DNA of 64,000 bases from Kordia sp050633145 (GCF_050633145.1 NZ_JBOEFY010000020.1:1-64000), one strand, 5' to 3'; counted from the first letter of the stretch, positions 7,934-17,021 are shown. Translations and numbers: made by a program. The notes: generated by a model not told the origin, from the letters alone.

Positions 7934-9187
7934 TTACGAGTCTAACTTTTTAAATAATACACAAGCGTTGTGTCCTCCAAATCCAAAAGTGTTGCTCATA
8001 GCAACTTTCACATCTCGTTTTTGGGGTTCGTTGAGTGTTAAGTTAAGGTTCGGATCAATATTTTCATCTACCGTAGAATGATTTATCGTTGGCGGCACAA
8101 TTCCGTGCTCAATGGCTAATATCGAAGAAATGGCTTCAATAGCACCAGCTGCTCCTAATAAATGTCCTGTCATGGACTTGGTAGAGTTAATGTTTATGTT
8201 TTTAGCATGATCGCCAAATACTTCGGTGATCGCTTTCAGTTCTGCAACATCTCCTAATGGAGTTGATGTTCCGTGCGTATTGATATGATCTACTTCTTCT
8301 GGCTGCATTCCTGCATTCTCCAAACAGTTTTTCATTACGGCTACGACTCCAATTCCTTCTGGATGTGGTGCAGTCATGTGATATGCATCTGATGACAATC
8401 CGCCACCAATAACTTCAGCATATATTTTAGCTCCTCGTGCTTTTGCGTGCTCATATTCTTCAAGAATAATTGCTCCAGCACCTTCACCTAATACAAATCC
8501 GTCACGGGTTGCATCAAATGGTCTAGAAGCTGTTTGTGGATCATCGTTTCGTGTTGACATGGCATGCATGGCATTAAATCCACCCATTCCAGCAATGGTA
8601 ACAGCGGCTTCACTTCCTCCAGTTACAATTACATCACAATGTCCCAGTCTAATATAGTTTAAGGCATCAATCATCGCATTGGCTGATGATGCACATGCAG
8701 ATACCGTAGTATAATTTGGCCCCATAAATCCATGTTTAATAGAAATATTTCCAGGCGCAATATCTGCAATCATTTTTGGAATAAAGAAAGGGTTGAATTT
8801 TGGAGTTCCATCACCGTTGGCATAGTTAATCACTTCTTCTTGAAATGTTTCTAAACCTCCGATTCCTGCTCCCCAAATAACACCAACTCTTAATTTATTG
8901 ATAGTGTCCATGTCAAGTTTCGCATCTCCAATAGCTTCATCGGAAGCAACTACAGCGTATTGCGAAAACTTATCCATTCTTCTCGCTTCTCTTCTATGGA
9001 TAAAATCTGTGACATTAAAGTTTTTAACCTCACAGGCGAATTTTGTTTTAAACTTTTCAGGATCAAAATGCGTTACTGGAGCAGCTCCGCTTTTTCCAGC
9101 GACTAGTGCATTCCAATATTCCTCTACGGTATTTCCGATAGGAGTCAATGCTCCTAAACCTGTAACTACAACTCGCTTTAATTCCAT
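7934..9187 (-). CDS. fabF: 3-oxoacyl-ACP synthase II
   Basis: 417 aa, typical for FabF. The catalytic triad is visible: Cys165 in VSACASSA, His in NTHGTSTPLGD and His in TKSMTGHLLGAAG, with the C-terminal glycine-rich FGFGGHNA. It condenses malonyl-ACP with acyl-ACP in type II fatty-acid elongation in the cytoplasm. It lies downstream of acpP, whose product is its carrier substrate, and directly upstream of rnc. Confidence 0.97.
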   Translation of the reverse strand: MELKRVVVTGLGALTPIGNTVEEYWNALVAGKSGAAPVTHFDPEKFKTKFACEVKNFNVTDFIHRREARRMDKFSQYAVVASDEAIGDAKLDMDTINKLRVGVIWGAGIGGLETFQEEVINYANGDGTPKFNPFFIPKMIADIAPGNISIKHGFMGPNYTTVSACASSANAMIDALNYIRLGHCDVIVTGGSEAAVTIAGMGGFNAMHAMSTRNDDPQTASRPFDATRDGFVLGEGAGAIILEEYEHAKARGAKIYAEVIGGGLSSDAYHMTAPHPEGIGVVAVMKNCLENAGMQPEEVDHINTHGTSTPLGDVAELKAITEVFGDHAKNININSTKSMTGHLLGAAGAIEAISSILAIEHGIVPPTINHSTVDENIDPNLNLTLNEPQKRDVKVAMSNTFGFGGHNACVLFKKLDS

Positions 9188-9237
9188 CTTTGACTAAGTT
9201 CGTTTAAAAAATTAAGAAGAAATTCCTTTTTAACAAA

Positions 9238-9268
9238 ACATTAGAATGCATAATATGCATTCTAATGT
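9238..9268 (-). terminator. Perfect 14-bp hairpin between acpP and fabF (attenuator candidate)
   Basis: Arms 9238-9251 and 9255-9268 pair perfectly around a 3-nt loop. On the minus strand the hairpin is followed by TTTTGTT, which could act as a leaky terminator separating high acpP expression from fabF-rnc. A stem this long could also be cut by the RNase III encoded two genes downstream. Confidence 0.5.
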
Positions 9269-9298
9269 CGCTTTTAATATAGAAAATTTATTCTTTTC

Positions 9299-9535
9299 TT
9301 ACTTTTTTGCTTCTTCAATGTAAGAGATCGCTTGACCTACAGTTGCAATGTTTTCAGCTTGATCATCTGGAATTTGGATATCGAATTCTTTTTCGAATTC
9401 CATAATCAATTCAACAGTGTCCAATGAATCTGCTCCTAAGTCGTTTGTGAAGCTTCCTTCCGGAACTACTTCGTTCTCATCCACACCTAATTTGTCTACG
9501 ATAATCGCTTTTACTCTTGATGCAATGTCTGACAT
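9299..9535 (-). CDS. acpP: Acyl carrier protein
   Basis: 78 aa, acidic, with the phosphopantetheine attachment site GADSLDTVELIM (Ser37). It carries growing acyl chains in fatty-acid and lipid A synthesis. It is the first gene of acpP-fabF-rnc, with a good Bacteroidota promoter 30-60 nt upstream of its start, and is divergent from purN. Confidence 0.97.
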   Translation of the reverse strand: MSDIASRVKAIIVDKLGVDENEVVPEGSFTNDLGADSLDTVELIMEFEKEFDIQIPDDQAENIATVGQAISYIEEAKK

Positions 9536-9566
9536 AATCTTATAGTTTTTAAAATTTAATTGTTGG

Positions 9567-9595
9567 CAAAAATAAAAAACTTTAATTTAAAACAA
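9567..9595 (-). promoter_or_regulatory. Promoter of acpP-fabF-rnc
   Basis: On the minus strand, TTG (9593-9595), an 18-nt spacer and TATTTTTG (9567-9574) match the Bacteroidota housekeeping consensus TTTG/TTG-N17-20-TAnnTTTG. The resulting leader of acpP would be about 25 nt. Confidence 0.6.
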
Positions 9596-9722
9596 CATTT
9601 TGTTTGAAAAATGTGATCTAATTTACTAAAATTTTACAATAAGTTATTTGCTTTTGCCTTCATTTTGTTAATAATTATTCTTTTTTTTGTCGAAACAACA
9701 GTTACTAAAATTTCATTCTTTT

Positions 9723-10292
9723 ATGAAGCGTATTGCAATTTTTGCTTCAGGTTCCGGAACTAATGCTGAAAATATTATTCGATATTTTCAAGAGCGAAAC
9801 AATGCTTCCGTTGTTCAGATTCTGACTAACAATCAGCATGCCAAAGTTCTAGACCGTGCTAAAAACCACAAAATCAGTGGGTTTAGCTTCAACAAAACTG
9901 CTTTACACCGCAGTGATGATGTACTAAATTTACTCCAAAACGCCCAAATTGACCTCATTGTCCTTGCAGGGTTTCTATGGAAATTTCCTGTGCATATTCT
10001 CGCTGCATTCCCAAACAAGGTAATTAACATTCATCCTGCTTTGCTTCCAAAATATGGAGGAAAAGGCATGTATGGAGTTCATGTGCATACTGCTGTGGTT
10101 GCAAATAAAGAAAAAGAAAGCGGTATTACCATACATTTTGTCAATGAAAATTATGATGAAGGTGCTATTATTTTCCAAGCTAAGACAATTGTGACTGAAA
10201 ATGATACACCTGAAACACTCGCTCAAAAGATTCATCAGCTTGAATATAAGCACTTTCCAGTCATTATTGAACAAGTACTTTTAAATTCATAA
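9723..10292 (+). CDS. purN: Phosphoribosylglycinamide formyltransferase
   Basis: 189 aa from ATG 9723; a TTG-started frame 36 nt upstream adds residues not expected in the family. GSGTNAENI (residues 9-17) binds the substrate phosphate; NIHPALLPKYGGKGMYG carries the catalytic Asn-His pair, followed by HVHTAVV and the GAIIFQA region. It transfers the formyl group of 10-formyl-THF to GAR in step 3 of purine synthesis. rnhA starts 3 nt after its stop, suggesting an operon. Confidence 0.95.
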   Translation: MKRIAIFASGSGTNAENIIRYFQERNNASVVQILTNNQHAKVLDRAKNHKISGFSFNKTALHRSDDVLNLLQNAQIDLIVLAGFLWKFPVHILAAFPNKVINIHPALLPKYGGKGMYGVHVHTAVVANKEKESGITIHFVNENYDEGAIIFQAKTIVTENDTPETLAQKIHQLEYKHFPVIIEQVLLNS

Positions 10293-10294
10293 TT

Positions 10295-10771
10295 ATGGAA
10301 GACGTACGTATTTACACAGATGGTTCCTCTAGAGGAAATCCAGGACCTGGTGGCTATGGAATTGTTATGGAATGGGTAGGAAAACCGTATCGCAAAGAAT
10401 TTTCGGAAGGGTACAGAAAAACAACTAACAATCGCATGGAATTGTTGGCTGTTATTGTCGCTTTAGAAAAATTAAAGTTTATGCATACCGATGTTAAAGT
10501 TTTTACCGATTCGAAGTATGTAGTAGATTCTGTAGAGAAGAAATGGGTTTTTGGTTGGGAGAAAAAAGGGTTCTCTGGAAAAAAAAATAGTGACTTATGG
10601 ATGCGCTATTTAAAAATTCATCGAAGACATATTGTCCGTTTCCAATGGATTAAAGGTCATAACAACCATCAACAAAACGAACGTTGCGACTTTTTAGCTG
10701 TAGAAGCTTCTAAAAAAGAAAAGGTGAAAATTGATTCTTTTTTCGAAAACGAGAGTCGTAAATTGCTGTAA
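10295..10771 (+). CDS. rnhA: Ribonuclease HI
   Basis: 158 aa. The acidic active site is complete: Asp9 in YTDGSSRGNPGPGG, Glu in NRMELLAV, Asp in FTDSKYV and Asp in ERCDFLA. It removes the RNA strand of RNA:DNA hybrids. It starts 3 nt after purN, so it is probably cotranscribed; the two have no obvious functional link. Confidence 0.95.
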   Translation: MEDVRIYTDGSSRGNPGPGGYGIVMEWVGKPYRKEFSEGYRKTTNNRMELLAVIVALEKLKFMHTDVKVFTDSKYVVDSVEKKWVFGWEKKGFSGKKNSDLWMRYLKIHRRHIVRFQWIKGHNNHQQNERCDFLAVEASKKEKVKIDSFFENESRKLL

Positions 10772-10829
10772 ATAGTTTATTTGAGATCATATTTGTATTT
10801 TCGCAGCTCTATATTCCTCAAAATCAAAC

Positions 10830-11420
10830 ATGAAAACCTATATTGCTATTTTTAGTTTACTAATTGTAATGCCACTTTTTGCTCAAAAAAACTGGAAACT
10901 CAAGAAAGATAAAAATGACATCAAGATTTATGTAAAATCTTCAAATACAAGCAGTTTGAAGTTATTTAAGGCCGAAATGACTGTTAAAAGCTCCATAAAT
11001 AAAGTATTAGATGTTATTTTAGATGGTGATAAACTACAGGATTGGAGTTATAAAACATTAGATAGTAAACTAATTAACAAATCTTCAGAAAACGAGTATT
11101 TAATTTGGTTAGCACTCGATCTTCCTTGGCCAGTACGCAATAGAGATGTTGTTATTGCGCTAAAAACACGTCGAATTACAAAAGGTGTTATTAAAATTGA
11201 TGTTTCAGCTGCTTCTGAACAATATGCAGAAAAAGACGATTACCTACGTATTACCTATTTTGAAGGTTATTGGCTGCTAGAACAACAAGGAAATACGGTA
11301 AAAATTACACATCAAATGCATGGTGACCCAGGCGGAAGCATTCCAAATTGGTTTATAAATAGTACCATTACAAAAGCACCTTATTATAACTTTAAAGCAT
11401 TAAAAGAACGCTTAGAATAG
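10830..11420 (+). CDS. Exported START-domain protein
   Basis: 196 aa. A signal peptide ends near residue 18 (PLFAQ), giving a periplasmic or outer-membrane-facing protein. The rest reads as a START/SRPBCC fold: a strand-rich start, VLDVILDGDKLQDW, ALDLPWPVRNRDVV (typical of START proteins), and a C-terminal helix beginning IPNWFIN and ending in FKALKERL. START domains enclose a hydrophobic ligand, usually lipid; the ligand here is unknown. It has no clear operon partner. Confidence 0.8.
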   Translation: MKTYIAIFSLLIVMPLFAQKNWKLKKDKNDIKIYVKSSNTSSLKLFKAEMTVKSSINKVLDVILDGDKLQDWSYKTLDSKLINKSSENEYLIWLALDLPWPVRNRDVVIALKTRRITKGVIKIDVSAASEQYAEKDDYLRITYFEGYWLLEQQGNTVKITHQMHGDPGGSIPNWFINSTITKAPYYNFKALKERLE

Positions 11421-11504
11421 CATATTTTTAGCAGACTTCTTATCAAAACAATCACAAAACCTATATCTACACGCAGAAGCTATTTTTCTTGGAAAAATTT
11501 TATG

Positions 11505-11512
11505 TAAGTTTG
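11505..11512 (+). promoter_or_regulatory. -7 promoter element (TAAGTTTG)
   Basis: Matches TAnnTTTG, about 22 nt before ATG 11534. It decides the start of the PfkB gene: a TTG at 11489 would lie upstream of this promoter and so could not be on the transcript. Confidence 0.5.
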
Positions 11513-11533
11513 CAAAAAATTTTAATTCAAGAA

Positions 11534-12460
11534 ATGAGCAAATTATTAATTGTAGGAACGGTTGCTTTTGATGCTATTGAAACACCATTTGGAAAAACAG
11601 ATAAAATCTTAGGTGGCGCAGCTACATATATTGGATTATCTGCTTCAAACTTTAATGTAGATTCAGCAATTGTATCAGTTGTCGGAGAAGATTTTCCGCA
11701 AGAGCACTTAGATATGTTAGTTGCTAGAAATATTGATATTTCAGGAATAGAAATAGTTAAAGGAGGAAAAACATTTTTCTGGAGTGGAAAATATCACAAC
11801 GATATGAACTCTAGAGATACATTGATTACAGAACTGAATGTATTGGCAGATTTCAACCCTGTAGTTCCAGAAAATTATAAAGATTCTGAAATTGTAATGT
11901 TAGGAAACTTACATCCTGGCGTACAAATGAGTGTGATAAATCAAATGACAGAGAAACCAAAATTAATTGTATTAGATACAATGAACTTTTGGATGGATTG
12001 TGCTTGGGACGATTTATTAGCAGTGATCAAAAAAGTAGATGTAATTACAATTAATGATGAAGAAGCGCGTCAATTATCTGGCGAATACTCTTTAGTGAAA
12101 GCTGCACAAAAGATTCACGAAATGGGTCCTGAATATGTAGTAATTAAAAAAGGAGAACACGGAGCATTGATTTTTAACGACGGAAACATATTCTTTGCAC
12201 CAGCATTACCATTAGAAGAAGTATTTGATCCTACTGGAGCTGGAGATACATTTGCAGGTGGATTTTCTGGATACTTAGCAAAACACGAAAACATTTCGTT
12301 TGAAAGTATGAAAAATGCCATCATTTACGGTTCTAACTTAGCTTCATTCTGTGTAGAGAAGTTTGGAACACAACGAATGGAATCACTCACGAAAGAAGAA
12401 ATAACAGAGCGACTGAAGCAGTTTAAACAACTGACTCAGTTCGAAATAGAAGTAAACTAA
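11534..12460 (+). CDS. PfkB-family sugar/nucleoside kinase
   Basis: 308 aa from ATG 11534. The N-terminal GGAATYIGLSASNF region binds the sugar, and the C-terminal DPTGAGDTFAGGFSGYL is the PfkB signature, with the catalytic Asp (GAGD) and anion hole. It phosphorylates a sugar, nucleoside or related alcohol with ATP in the cytoplasm. The substrate is not evident from sequence; adenosine and ribokinase-type sugars are options. It is monocistronic, with its own promoter and a strong terminator. The next gene is a PurF-type amidotransferase, so a purine link is possible but unproven. Confidence 0.85.
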   Translation: MSKLLIVGTVAFDAIETPFGKTDKILGGAATYIGLSASNFNVDSAIVSVVGEDFPQEHLDMLVARNIDISGIEIVKGGKTFFWSGKYHNDMNSRDTLITELNVLADFNPVVPENYKDSEIVMLGNLHPGVQMSVINQMTEKPKLIVLDTMNFWMDCAWDDLLAVIKKVDVITINDEEARQLSGEYSLVKAAQKIHEMGPEYVVIKKGEHGALIFNDGNIFFAPALPLEEVFDPTGAGDTFAGGFSGYLAKHENISFESMKNAIIYGSNLASFCVEKFGTQRMESLTKEEITERLKQFKQLTQFEIEVN

Positions 12461-12493
12461 AAAAACGCGCTCAAAACTGAGCGCTTTTTTTTG
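12461..12493 (+). terminator. Rho-independent terminator of the PfkB gene
   Basis: 7-bp GC-rich stem GCGCTCA/TGAGCGC (12467-12473 with 12478-12484), AAAC loop, then eight T. It starts directly after the stop codon. Confidence 0.85.
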
Positions 12494-12529
12494 TCACAAT
12501 AAGCAACAACAACACAACAAACTACAACA

Positions 12530-14428
12530 ATGAGTGACGCTTTGAAACACGAGTGCGGTATTGCACTTTTAAGGCTATTAAAGCCATTAGAGTACTATAA
12601 AGAAAAATATGGTACTGCATTTTATGGAATCAATAAGATGTATTTACTAATGGAAAAACAACACAACAGAGGACAAGATGGTGCTGGATTGGCGAGTATT
12701 AAACTCGATACAAAGCCAGGTGAACGTTACATCAGTAGAGTTCGTTCCAATCAACAGCAGCCTATTCAAGATATTTTTGCACAAGTAAATGAACGCATTA
12801 ATGCTATTATGGATGAAACTCCAGCATTAAATGATAATGTGGCACGTCAAAAAGCAGAGCTACCATATTTGGGAGAATTGTTTTTAGGACATGTACGTTA
12901 CGGTACTTTTGGAAAAAATAGTATTGAAAGTGTGCATCCGTTTTTAAGACAAAACAACTGGATGCATCGTAACCTGATTGTTGCTGGAAACTTTAACATG
13001 ACCAATGTAAATCAGCTTTTTGAAAAACTAATTGAACTTGGACAGCATCCAAAAGAAAAAGCCGATACCATTACTATTATGGAAAAAATTGGTCACTTTT
13101 TGGATGATGCAGTCGCTAAATTATACAAAAAGCTTAAAGCAGAAGGTTATAACAAGCAAGAAGCTTCTCCGCTGATTGCAGAGCGTTTAAATATTGCTAA
13201 AATTTTAAAAAGATCTGCAAAAGATTGGGATGGTGGTTATGCAATGGCAGGATTGCTAGGTCATGGAGATGCTTTTGTATTGAGGGATCCAGCGGGAATT
13301 CGCCCAGCATATTATTACAAAGATGATGAAATTGTAGTGGTTGCATCAGAACGTCCTGTGATTCAAACTGTATTCAATGTAGATTTTGATGATGTACAAG
13401 AAATTGATCCAGGAAATGCATTAATCATCAAAAAAGATGGAACCGTTAAGAGTAAAGAAATTTTAGCTCCTTTAGAGCGCAAAGCATGTTCTTTTGAGCG
13501 TATTTATTTTTCTCGTGGAAGCGACGCAGAAATCTATCAAGAGCGTAAAAACCTTGGGAAGTTATTGCTTCCTAAAGTATTAAAGGCAATTGATGATGAT
13601 ATTAGAAATACCGTATTTTCATTTATTCCAAATACAGCAGAAACTTCTTTCTTTGGTCTTACAGAAGCCGTAGAAGAGTACTTGAACGAACGTAAAACCA
13701 ACGAAATTTTAAATGGACAACGTTCATTATCTGCTGAAAAAGTACGTGAAATTCTATCCGAAAGACCACGTGTAGAAAAAATTGCCATCAAAGATGTAAA
13801 ATTACGAACGTTTATTACTGAAGATAGCAGTCGTGATGATTTGGTAGCACACGTATACGACGTAACATACGGTGTAATACAACCAGAAGACAATTTGGTC
13901 ATTATTGATGATAGTATTGTACGTGGAACTACATTGAAAAAGAGTATCATTAAAATGATGGATCGTTTGCATCCGAAGAAAATTGTAGTTGTATCATCTG
14001 CGCCACAAATTCGTTATCCAGATTGTTATGGTATCGATATGGCACGTATGGAGGACCTAATAGCATTTAGAGCTGCTCTATCTCTATTAAAAGATCGCAA
14101 TCAATACGATTTGGTAGAAGAAGTATATAACAAGTGCAAACTGCAAGAAAATTTAAAAGATATTGATGTTCAAAATTTTGTAAAAGAAATTTACGATCCT
14201 TTTACAGACGAAGAAATATCAGAAAAAATAAGTGAACTTATCAAAACCGATACAGTAAACGCAGAAGTGAATGTAATTTTCCAAAAAGTAGCCAACTTAA
14301 ATAAAGCATGCCCAAACAATTTAGGTGATTGGTATTTTACAGGAAATTATCCTACCGACGGAGGAAATCGTGTAGTGAACAAAGCGTTTATTAATTTTTA
14401 TGAAGGCAACAAAGAGCGCGCATACTAA
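12530..14428 (+). CDS. purF: Amidophosphoribosyltransferase-like protein (long form)
   Basis: 632 aa. The N-terminal class II glutamine amidotransferase domain has its nucleophile at Cys9 (KHECGIALL), which would need removal of eight residues, plus KQHNRGQDGAG and GHVRYGT. The C-terminal phosphoribosyltransferase domain carries the PRPP loop VIIDDSIVRGTTL. PurF makes phosphoribosylamine from PRPP and glutamine, the first step of purine synthesis. It is over 100 residues longer than classical PurF (about 500 aa), with added segments around residues 190-225 and 360-410. This long form is common in Bacteroidota, where a shorter PurF may also exist, so the symbol is provisional. Confidence 0.8.
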   Translation: MSDALKHECGIALLRLLKPLEYYKEKYGTAFYGINKMYLLMEKQHNRGQDGAGLASIKLDTKPGERYISRVRSNQQQPIQDIFAQVNERINAIMDETPALNDNVARQKAELPYLGELFLGHVRYGTFGKNSIESVHPFLRQNNWMHRNLIVAGNFNMTNVNQLFEKLIELGQHPKEKADTITIMEKIGHFLDDAVAKLYKKLKAEGYNKQEASPLIAERLNIAKILKRSAKDWDGGYAMAGLLGHGDAFVLRDPAGIRPAYYYKDDEIVVVASERPVIQTVFNVDFDDVQEIDPGNALIIKKDGTVKSKEILAPLERKACSFERIYFSRGSDAEIYQERKNLGKLLLPKVLKAIDDDIRNTVFSFIPNTAETSFFGLTEAVEEYLNERKTNEILNGQRSLSAEKVREILSERPRVEKIAIKDVKLRTFITEDSSRDDLVAHVYDVTYGVIQPEDNLVIIDDSIVRGTTLKKSIIKMMDRLHPKKIVVVSSAPQIRYPDCYGIDMARMEDLIAFRAALSLLKDRNQYDLVEEVYNKCKLQENLKDIDVQNFVKEIYDPFTDEEISEKISELIKTDTVNAEVNVIFQKVANLNKACPNNLGDWYFTGNYPTDGGNRVVNKAFINFYEGNKERAY

Positions 14429-14504
14429 GTTTTTGAAACTCAATAAAAAAAGCGTTTTTCTTTGTAAGAAATTTTCCAATGTCAGTATTGGAATCTTAAA
14501 TAAA

Positions 14505-14660
14505 AGTTAAATTATACACTTAGTCTAAAAAAAAGGTATTTGATCTGATTTATTAGTGCTGTTTTAACGAGTCTACTTACATTAGCAATGCCATAGCATA
14601 AGTAGGTTAAGTTCATGGTAAGATTTGGGGCAAAAAAAGGTGGTTTATTCCACCTTTTTT
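14505..14660 (+). ncRNA. Structured RNA candidate (6S-like?)
   Basis: The 355-nt gap between purF and sod has no ORF but is clearly structured. CTACTTA near 14573-14579 pairs with TAAGTAG about 20 nt later, an outer region ends in ATTTGGGGC, and a strong terminator hairpin follows. Length (about 150 nt) and layout fit a small regulatory RNA. The 6S-Flavo family of Flavobacteria is one possibility, from memory of its general shape only. A separate hairpin (TTCCAAT/ATTGGAA, 14474-14493) lies upstream. Confidence 0.4.
14632..14660 (+). terminator. Rho-independent terminator of the RNA candidate
   Basis: 8-bp stem AAAGGTGG/CCACCTTT (14636-14643 with 14650-14657), 6-nt loop and a T run. It is more than 200 nt past purF, so it more likely ends a separate small transcript. 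Confidence 0.8.
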
Positions 14661-14725
14661 TATGCGCTAAAGTGAAATTTTAGACTTGTTTCCGCTATTT
14701 AGAAACTTTAAAAACTGAATTCCAT

Positions 14726-14755
14726 AAAAAAAAGACGAACATTGCTGTTCGCCTT
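14726..14755 (-). terminator. Terminator of the superoxide dismutase gene
   Basis: Arms 14734-14741 and 14746-14753 pair with one mismatch. Read on the minus strand the hairpin is followed by a run of T. Confidence 0.7.
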
Positions 14756-14783
14756 TTCTATTTTACAGAAGTTCTTTTACTTC

Positions 14784-15392
14784 TTATTTGTTTTCTGCAT
14801 AACGTCTCTCAACTTCATTCCAGTTAATTACATTAAAAAATGCTTTGATATAATCTGGGCGTCTGTTTTGATAGTTTAAATAATATGCGTGTTCCCATAC
14901 GTCTAATCCTAAGATTGGTGTTCCTCCACAAGTGACACCTGGCATTAGCGGATTGTCTTGATTTGGTGTAGAACATACTTCTACTTTTCCTCCTTTGTGT
15001 ACACAAAGCCAAGCCCAACCAGATCCAAACTGCGTAGCAGCTGCCTTGCTAAAAGCTTCAATAAATGCATCTTTAGAACCATAAGCAGCTTCAATAGCAT
15101 CTTTTAATTCCCCTGAAAGATATCCTCTACCTTCTGGGTTCATTACTTCCCAGAAAAGGCTGTGATTGTAAAATCCACCTCCATTGTTACGAACTCCAGC
15201 ATTGTTCATATCTAAGTTCGTTAATATATCTTCAATTGATTTCCCTTCTAAATCAGTTCCTTCAATCGCTGCATTTAATTTATTTGTATATCCATTATGA
15301 TGTTTTGAATGGTGGATTTCCATCGTTCTAGCATCAATATTTGGTTCTAGAGCATCGTATGCATAAGGTAATTTCGGTAATTCAAAAGCCAT
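14784..15392 (-). CDS. sod: Superoxide dismutase (Fe/Mn family)
   Basis: 202 aa with no signal peptide, so cytoplasmic. The four metal ligands are present: His27 (EIHHSKHH), His in FYNHSLFW, and Asp and His in LDVWEHAYYLNY. The NNGGGFYNHSLFW context resembles Mn-type or cambialistic enzymes more than the AAQ-type Fe enzymes, but the metal cannot be fixed from sequence. It converts superoxide to hydrogen peroxide and oxygen. It is monocistronic, with its own promoter and terminator. Confidence 0.95.
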   Translation of the reverse strand: MAFELPKLPYAYDALEPNIDARTMEIHHSKHHNGYTNKLNAAIEGTDLEGKSIEDILTNLDMNNAGVRNNGGGFYNHSLFWEVMNPEGRGYLSGELKDAIEAAYGSKDAFIEAFSKAAATQFGSGWAWLCVHKGGKVEVCSTPNQDNPLMPGVTCGGTPILGLDVWEHAYYLNYQNRRPDYIKAFFNVINWNEVERRYAENK

Positions 15393-15707
15393 TATGATTG
15401 TTTTATTTAGTTAAACATTTGTTCTTATTACGTACAAATTTAATCATCTATGGCGACATAATAAAACGATTGAAACAGATTATCACAATCCCTACATAGA
15501 GTTAATCTATTTGTAATGAAAGCGAATAGGTCTTTTACAATAACACAATGCATAATAGTTTTTAATTAACATTGTCATTATATCTATTGACAAATACTTC
15601 TGTTTTTTATGCGTAGCTCTTTTAATAGTTTTAGCATATGATTGCCAAAAAAGTGAAGCTTTAAACAAACAATATTCACTTCAATAAAAACATTTTTTAA
15701 AATTTAT
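15393..15707. other. Intergenic region between divergent sod and T9SS-protein genes
   Basis: 315 nt, AT-rich. Apart from the sod -7 box I see no gene, RNA or repeat. It must hold the promoters of both flanking genes. Confidence 0.6.
15435..15442 (-). promoter_or_regulatory. -7 promoter element of sod (TAAATTTG)
   Basis: Minus-strand match to TAnnTTTG, 42 nt upstream of the sod ATG. No clear -33 TTG is visible at the usual distance. Confidence 0.4.
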
Positions 15708-17021
15708 ATGCTCATGAAAAAACAGGTATTCTCTCTAGTTTTATTTTTGATACTTAACTTTATTGGAAATTCTTCAAACACAAATAATTCTATTCAAATA
15801 AACGATCCAGAGTTCGATATTGTAGGTTATAACTGCTCAAACAATAACTATTTATTAACTGTTATATCTCACATTGTAGATAATGGTCCTCAAGATTACA
15901 AATGGACATTATACGAAACAACTGTTCAGGGTTCTACTTCTTTAGATGATGTAGTGGCATCTAGTCAATATCAATCTGGAAATTCCAATGCTATATTTAT
16001 AGTAGATTCTCAAAAATATTATTTCATAAGCCATAGTGTAAAAAAAGAAGCAAATGGAGTTTTTGAAGAAACAAGAATGGCGGTTCCACAATATTTTCAA
16101 GGAATTACACAGTTTACATTAGAAGATCATGTTGGAATGGAACGTGCTATATTTTGTGACAAAGATGAGATATTTTTAAATCCGCTTGGATCACAAGGAG
16201 AAGGATTTTACAAAATAAGCATTGAAAGACGGTTTGTTGGAATTGGAATTGTAGGTGTTTTTTCTGATTATCAAGAAATCGACTGGTTCCCACCATATAC
16301 AATAAGTGTACTTCTAAATGATGAATTTACAAATGCACAGTTTCCGGATTATTTTATACCAAATTATGAATATAGAATAACATTCTCACTTTCCGACGGA
16401 ACAACATGCGGCAATACTTCTCTACAAAAAATCTTTAAAATCATAACTGATTGTAGTACTTGTGAAGAAGCGACACCTCCAAAAAATTTACAGGCTAATG
16501 GTAATGTATTGTCATGGGATCCTGTTATTGGAGCAACTAGTTATCTTGTATTTTCGCCTGCACAATCAGAGGTTAGTTGTTCATGCAAAGGCATTACGAT
16601 GCATTCTCCTGTTCAAATATTTACAAATTCATATACAATTCCTCCATCATTTTCAACAAAATGTTTCTTATGGAAAGTTCAAGCAATATGCAATAATGGA
16701 ACATCTGCAACAACATCAGAAGAAACGCTTTGTTATGGCGGATCTGAATTAGAAAAAGAAAAACTGAACACAATTTCAATTGCTCCAAACCCAACAAAAG
16801 GAATTGTAAATTTTACAATAAACACTTTAGAAATAACAGAAGTAACAATAGTGATATATAACTTTTCTGGACATAAAATCACATCATTTACACAACAAGT
16901 AATACCAAAAAGAGAAAACACATTTATATGGAATGGAACAAGCAAATTAGTAAAAGGAATATACTTTGCTCATTTTAAAACAGGCAAACAAACCATCGTC
17001 AAAAAAATCATAGTTGACTAA
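15708..17021 (+). CDS. Secreted protein with T9SS type A sorting domain
   Basis: 437 aa (an ATG 6 nt downstream would also fit). An N-terminal signal peptide ends near residue 22. The middle has many Cys and a fibronectin III-like stretch starting at PPKNLQANGNVLSWDP. The last 75 residues are a type IX secretion sorting domain: ISIAPNPTKGIVNF, then IYNFSGHKI and a final KGIYFAHFK...KIIVD. T9SS proteins are exported through the outer membrane and often anchored to the cell surface. The central region is not recognised as an enzyme. It precedes a Cys-rich peptide array on the same strand; a link is unproven. Confidence 0.8.
   Translation: MLMKKQVFSLVLFLILNFIGNSSNTNNSIQINDPEFDIVGYNCSNNNYLLTVISHIVDNGPQDYKWTLYETTVQGSTSLDDVVASSQYQSGNSNAIFIVDSQKYYFISHSVKKEANGVFEETRMAVPQYFQGITQFTLEDHVGMERAIFCDKDEIFLNPLGSQGEGFYKISIERRFVGIGIVGVFSDYQEIDWFPPYTISVLLNDEFTNAQFPDYFIPNYEYRITFSLSDGTTCGNTSLQKIFKIITDCSTCEEATPPKNLQANGNVLSWDPVIGATSYLVFSPAQSEVSCSCKGITMHSPVQIFTNSYTIPPSFSTKCFLWKVQAICNNGTSATTSEETLCYGGSELEKEKLNTISIAPNPTKGIVNFTINTLEITEVTIVIYNFSGHKITSFTQQVIPKRENTFIWNGTSKLVKGIYFAHFKTGKQTIVKKIIVD

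Noticed and set aside
11489..11533. TTG start for the PfkB kinase
   Set aside because: A good -7 promoter box (11505-11512) lies downstream of it, so that codon would not be on the transcript.
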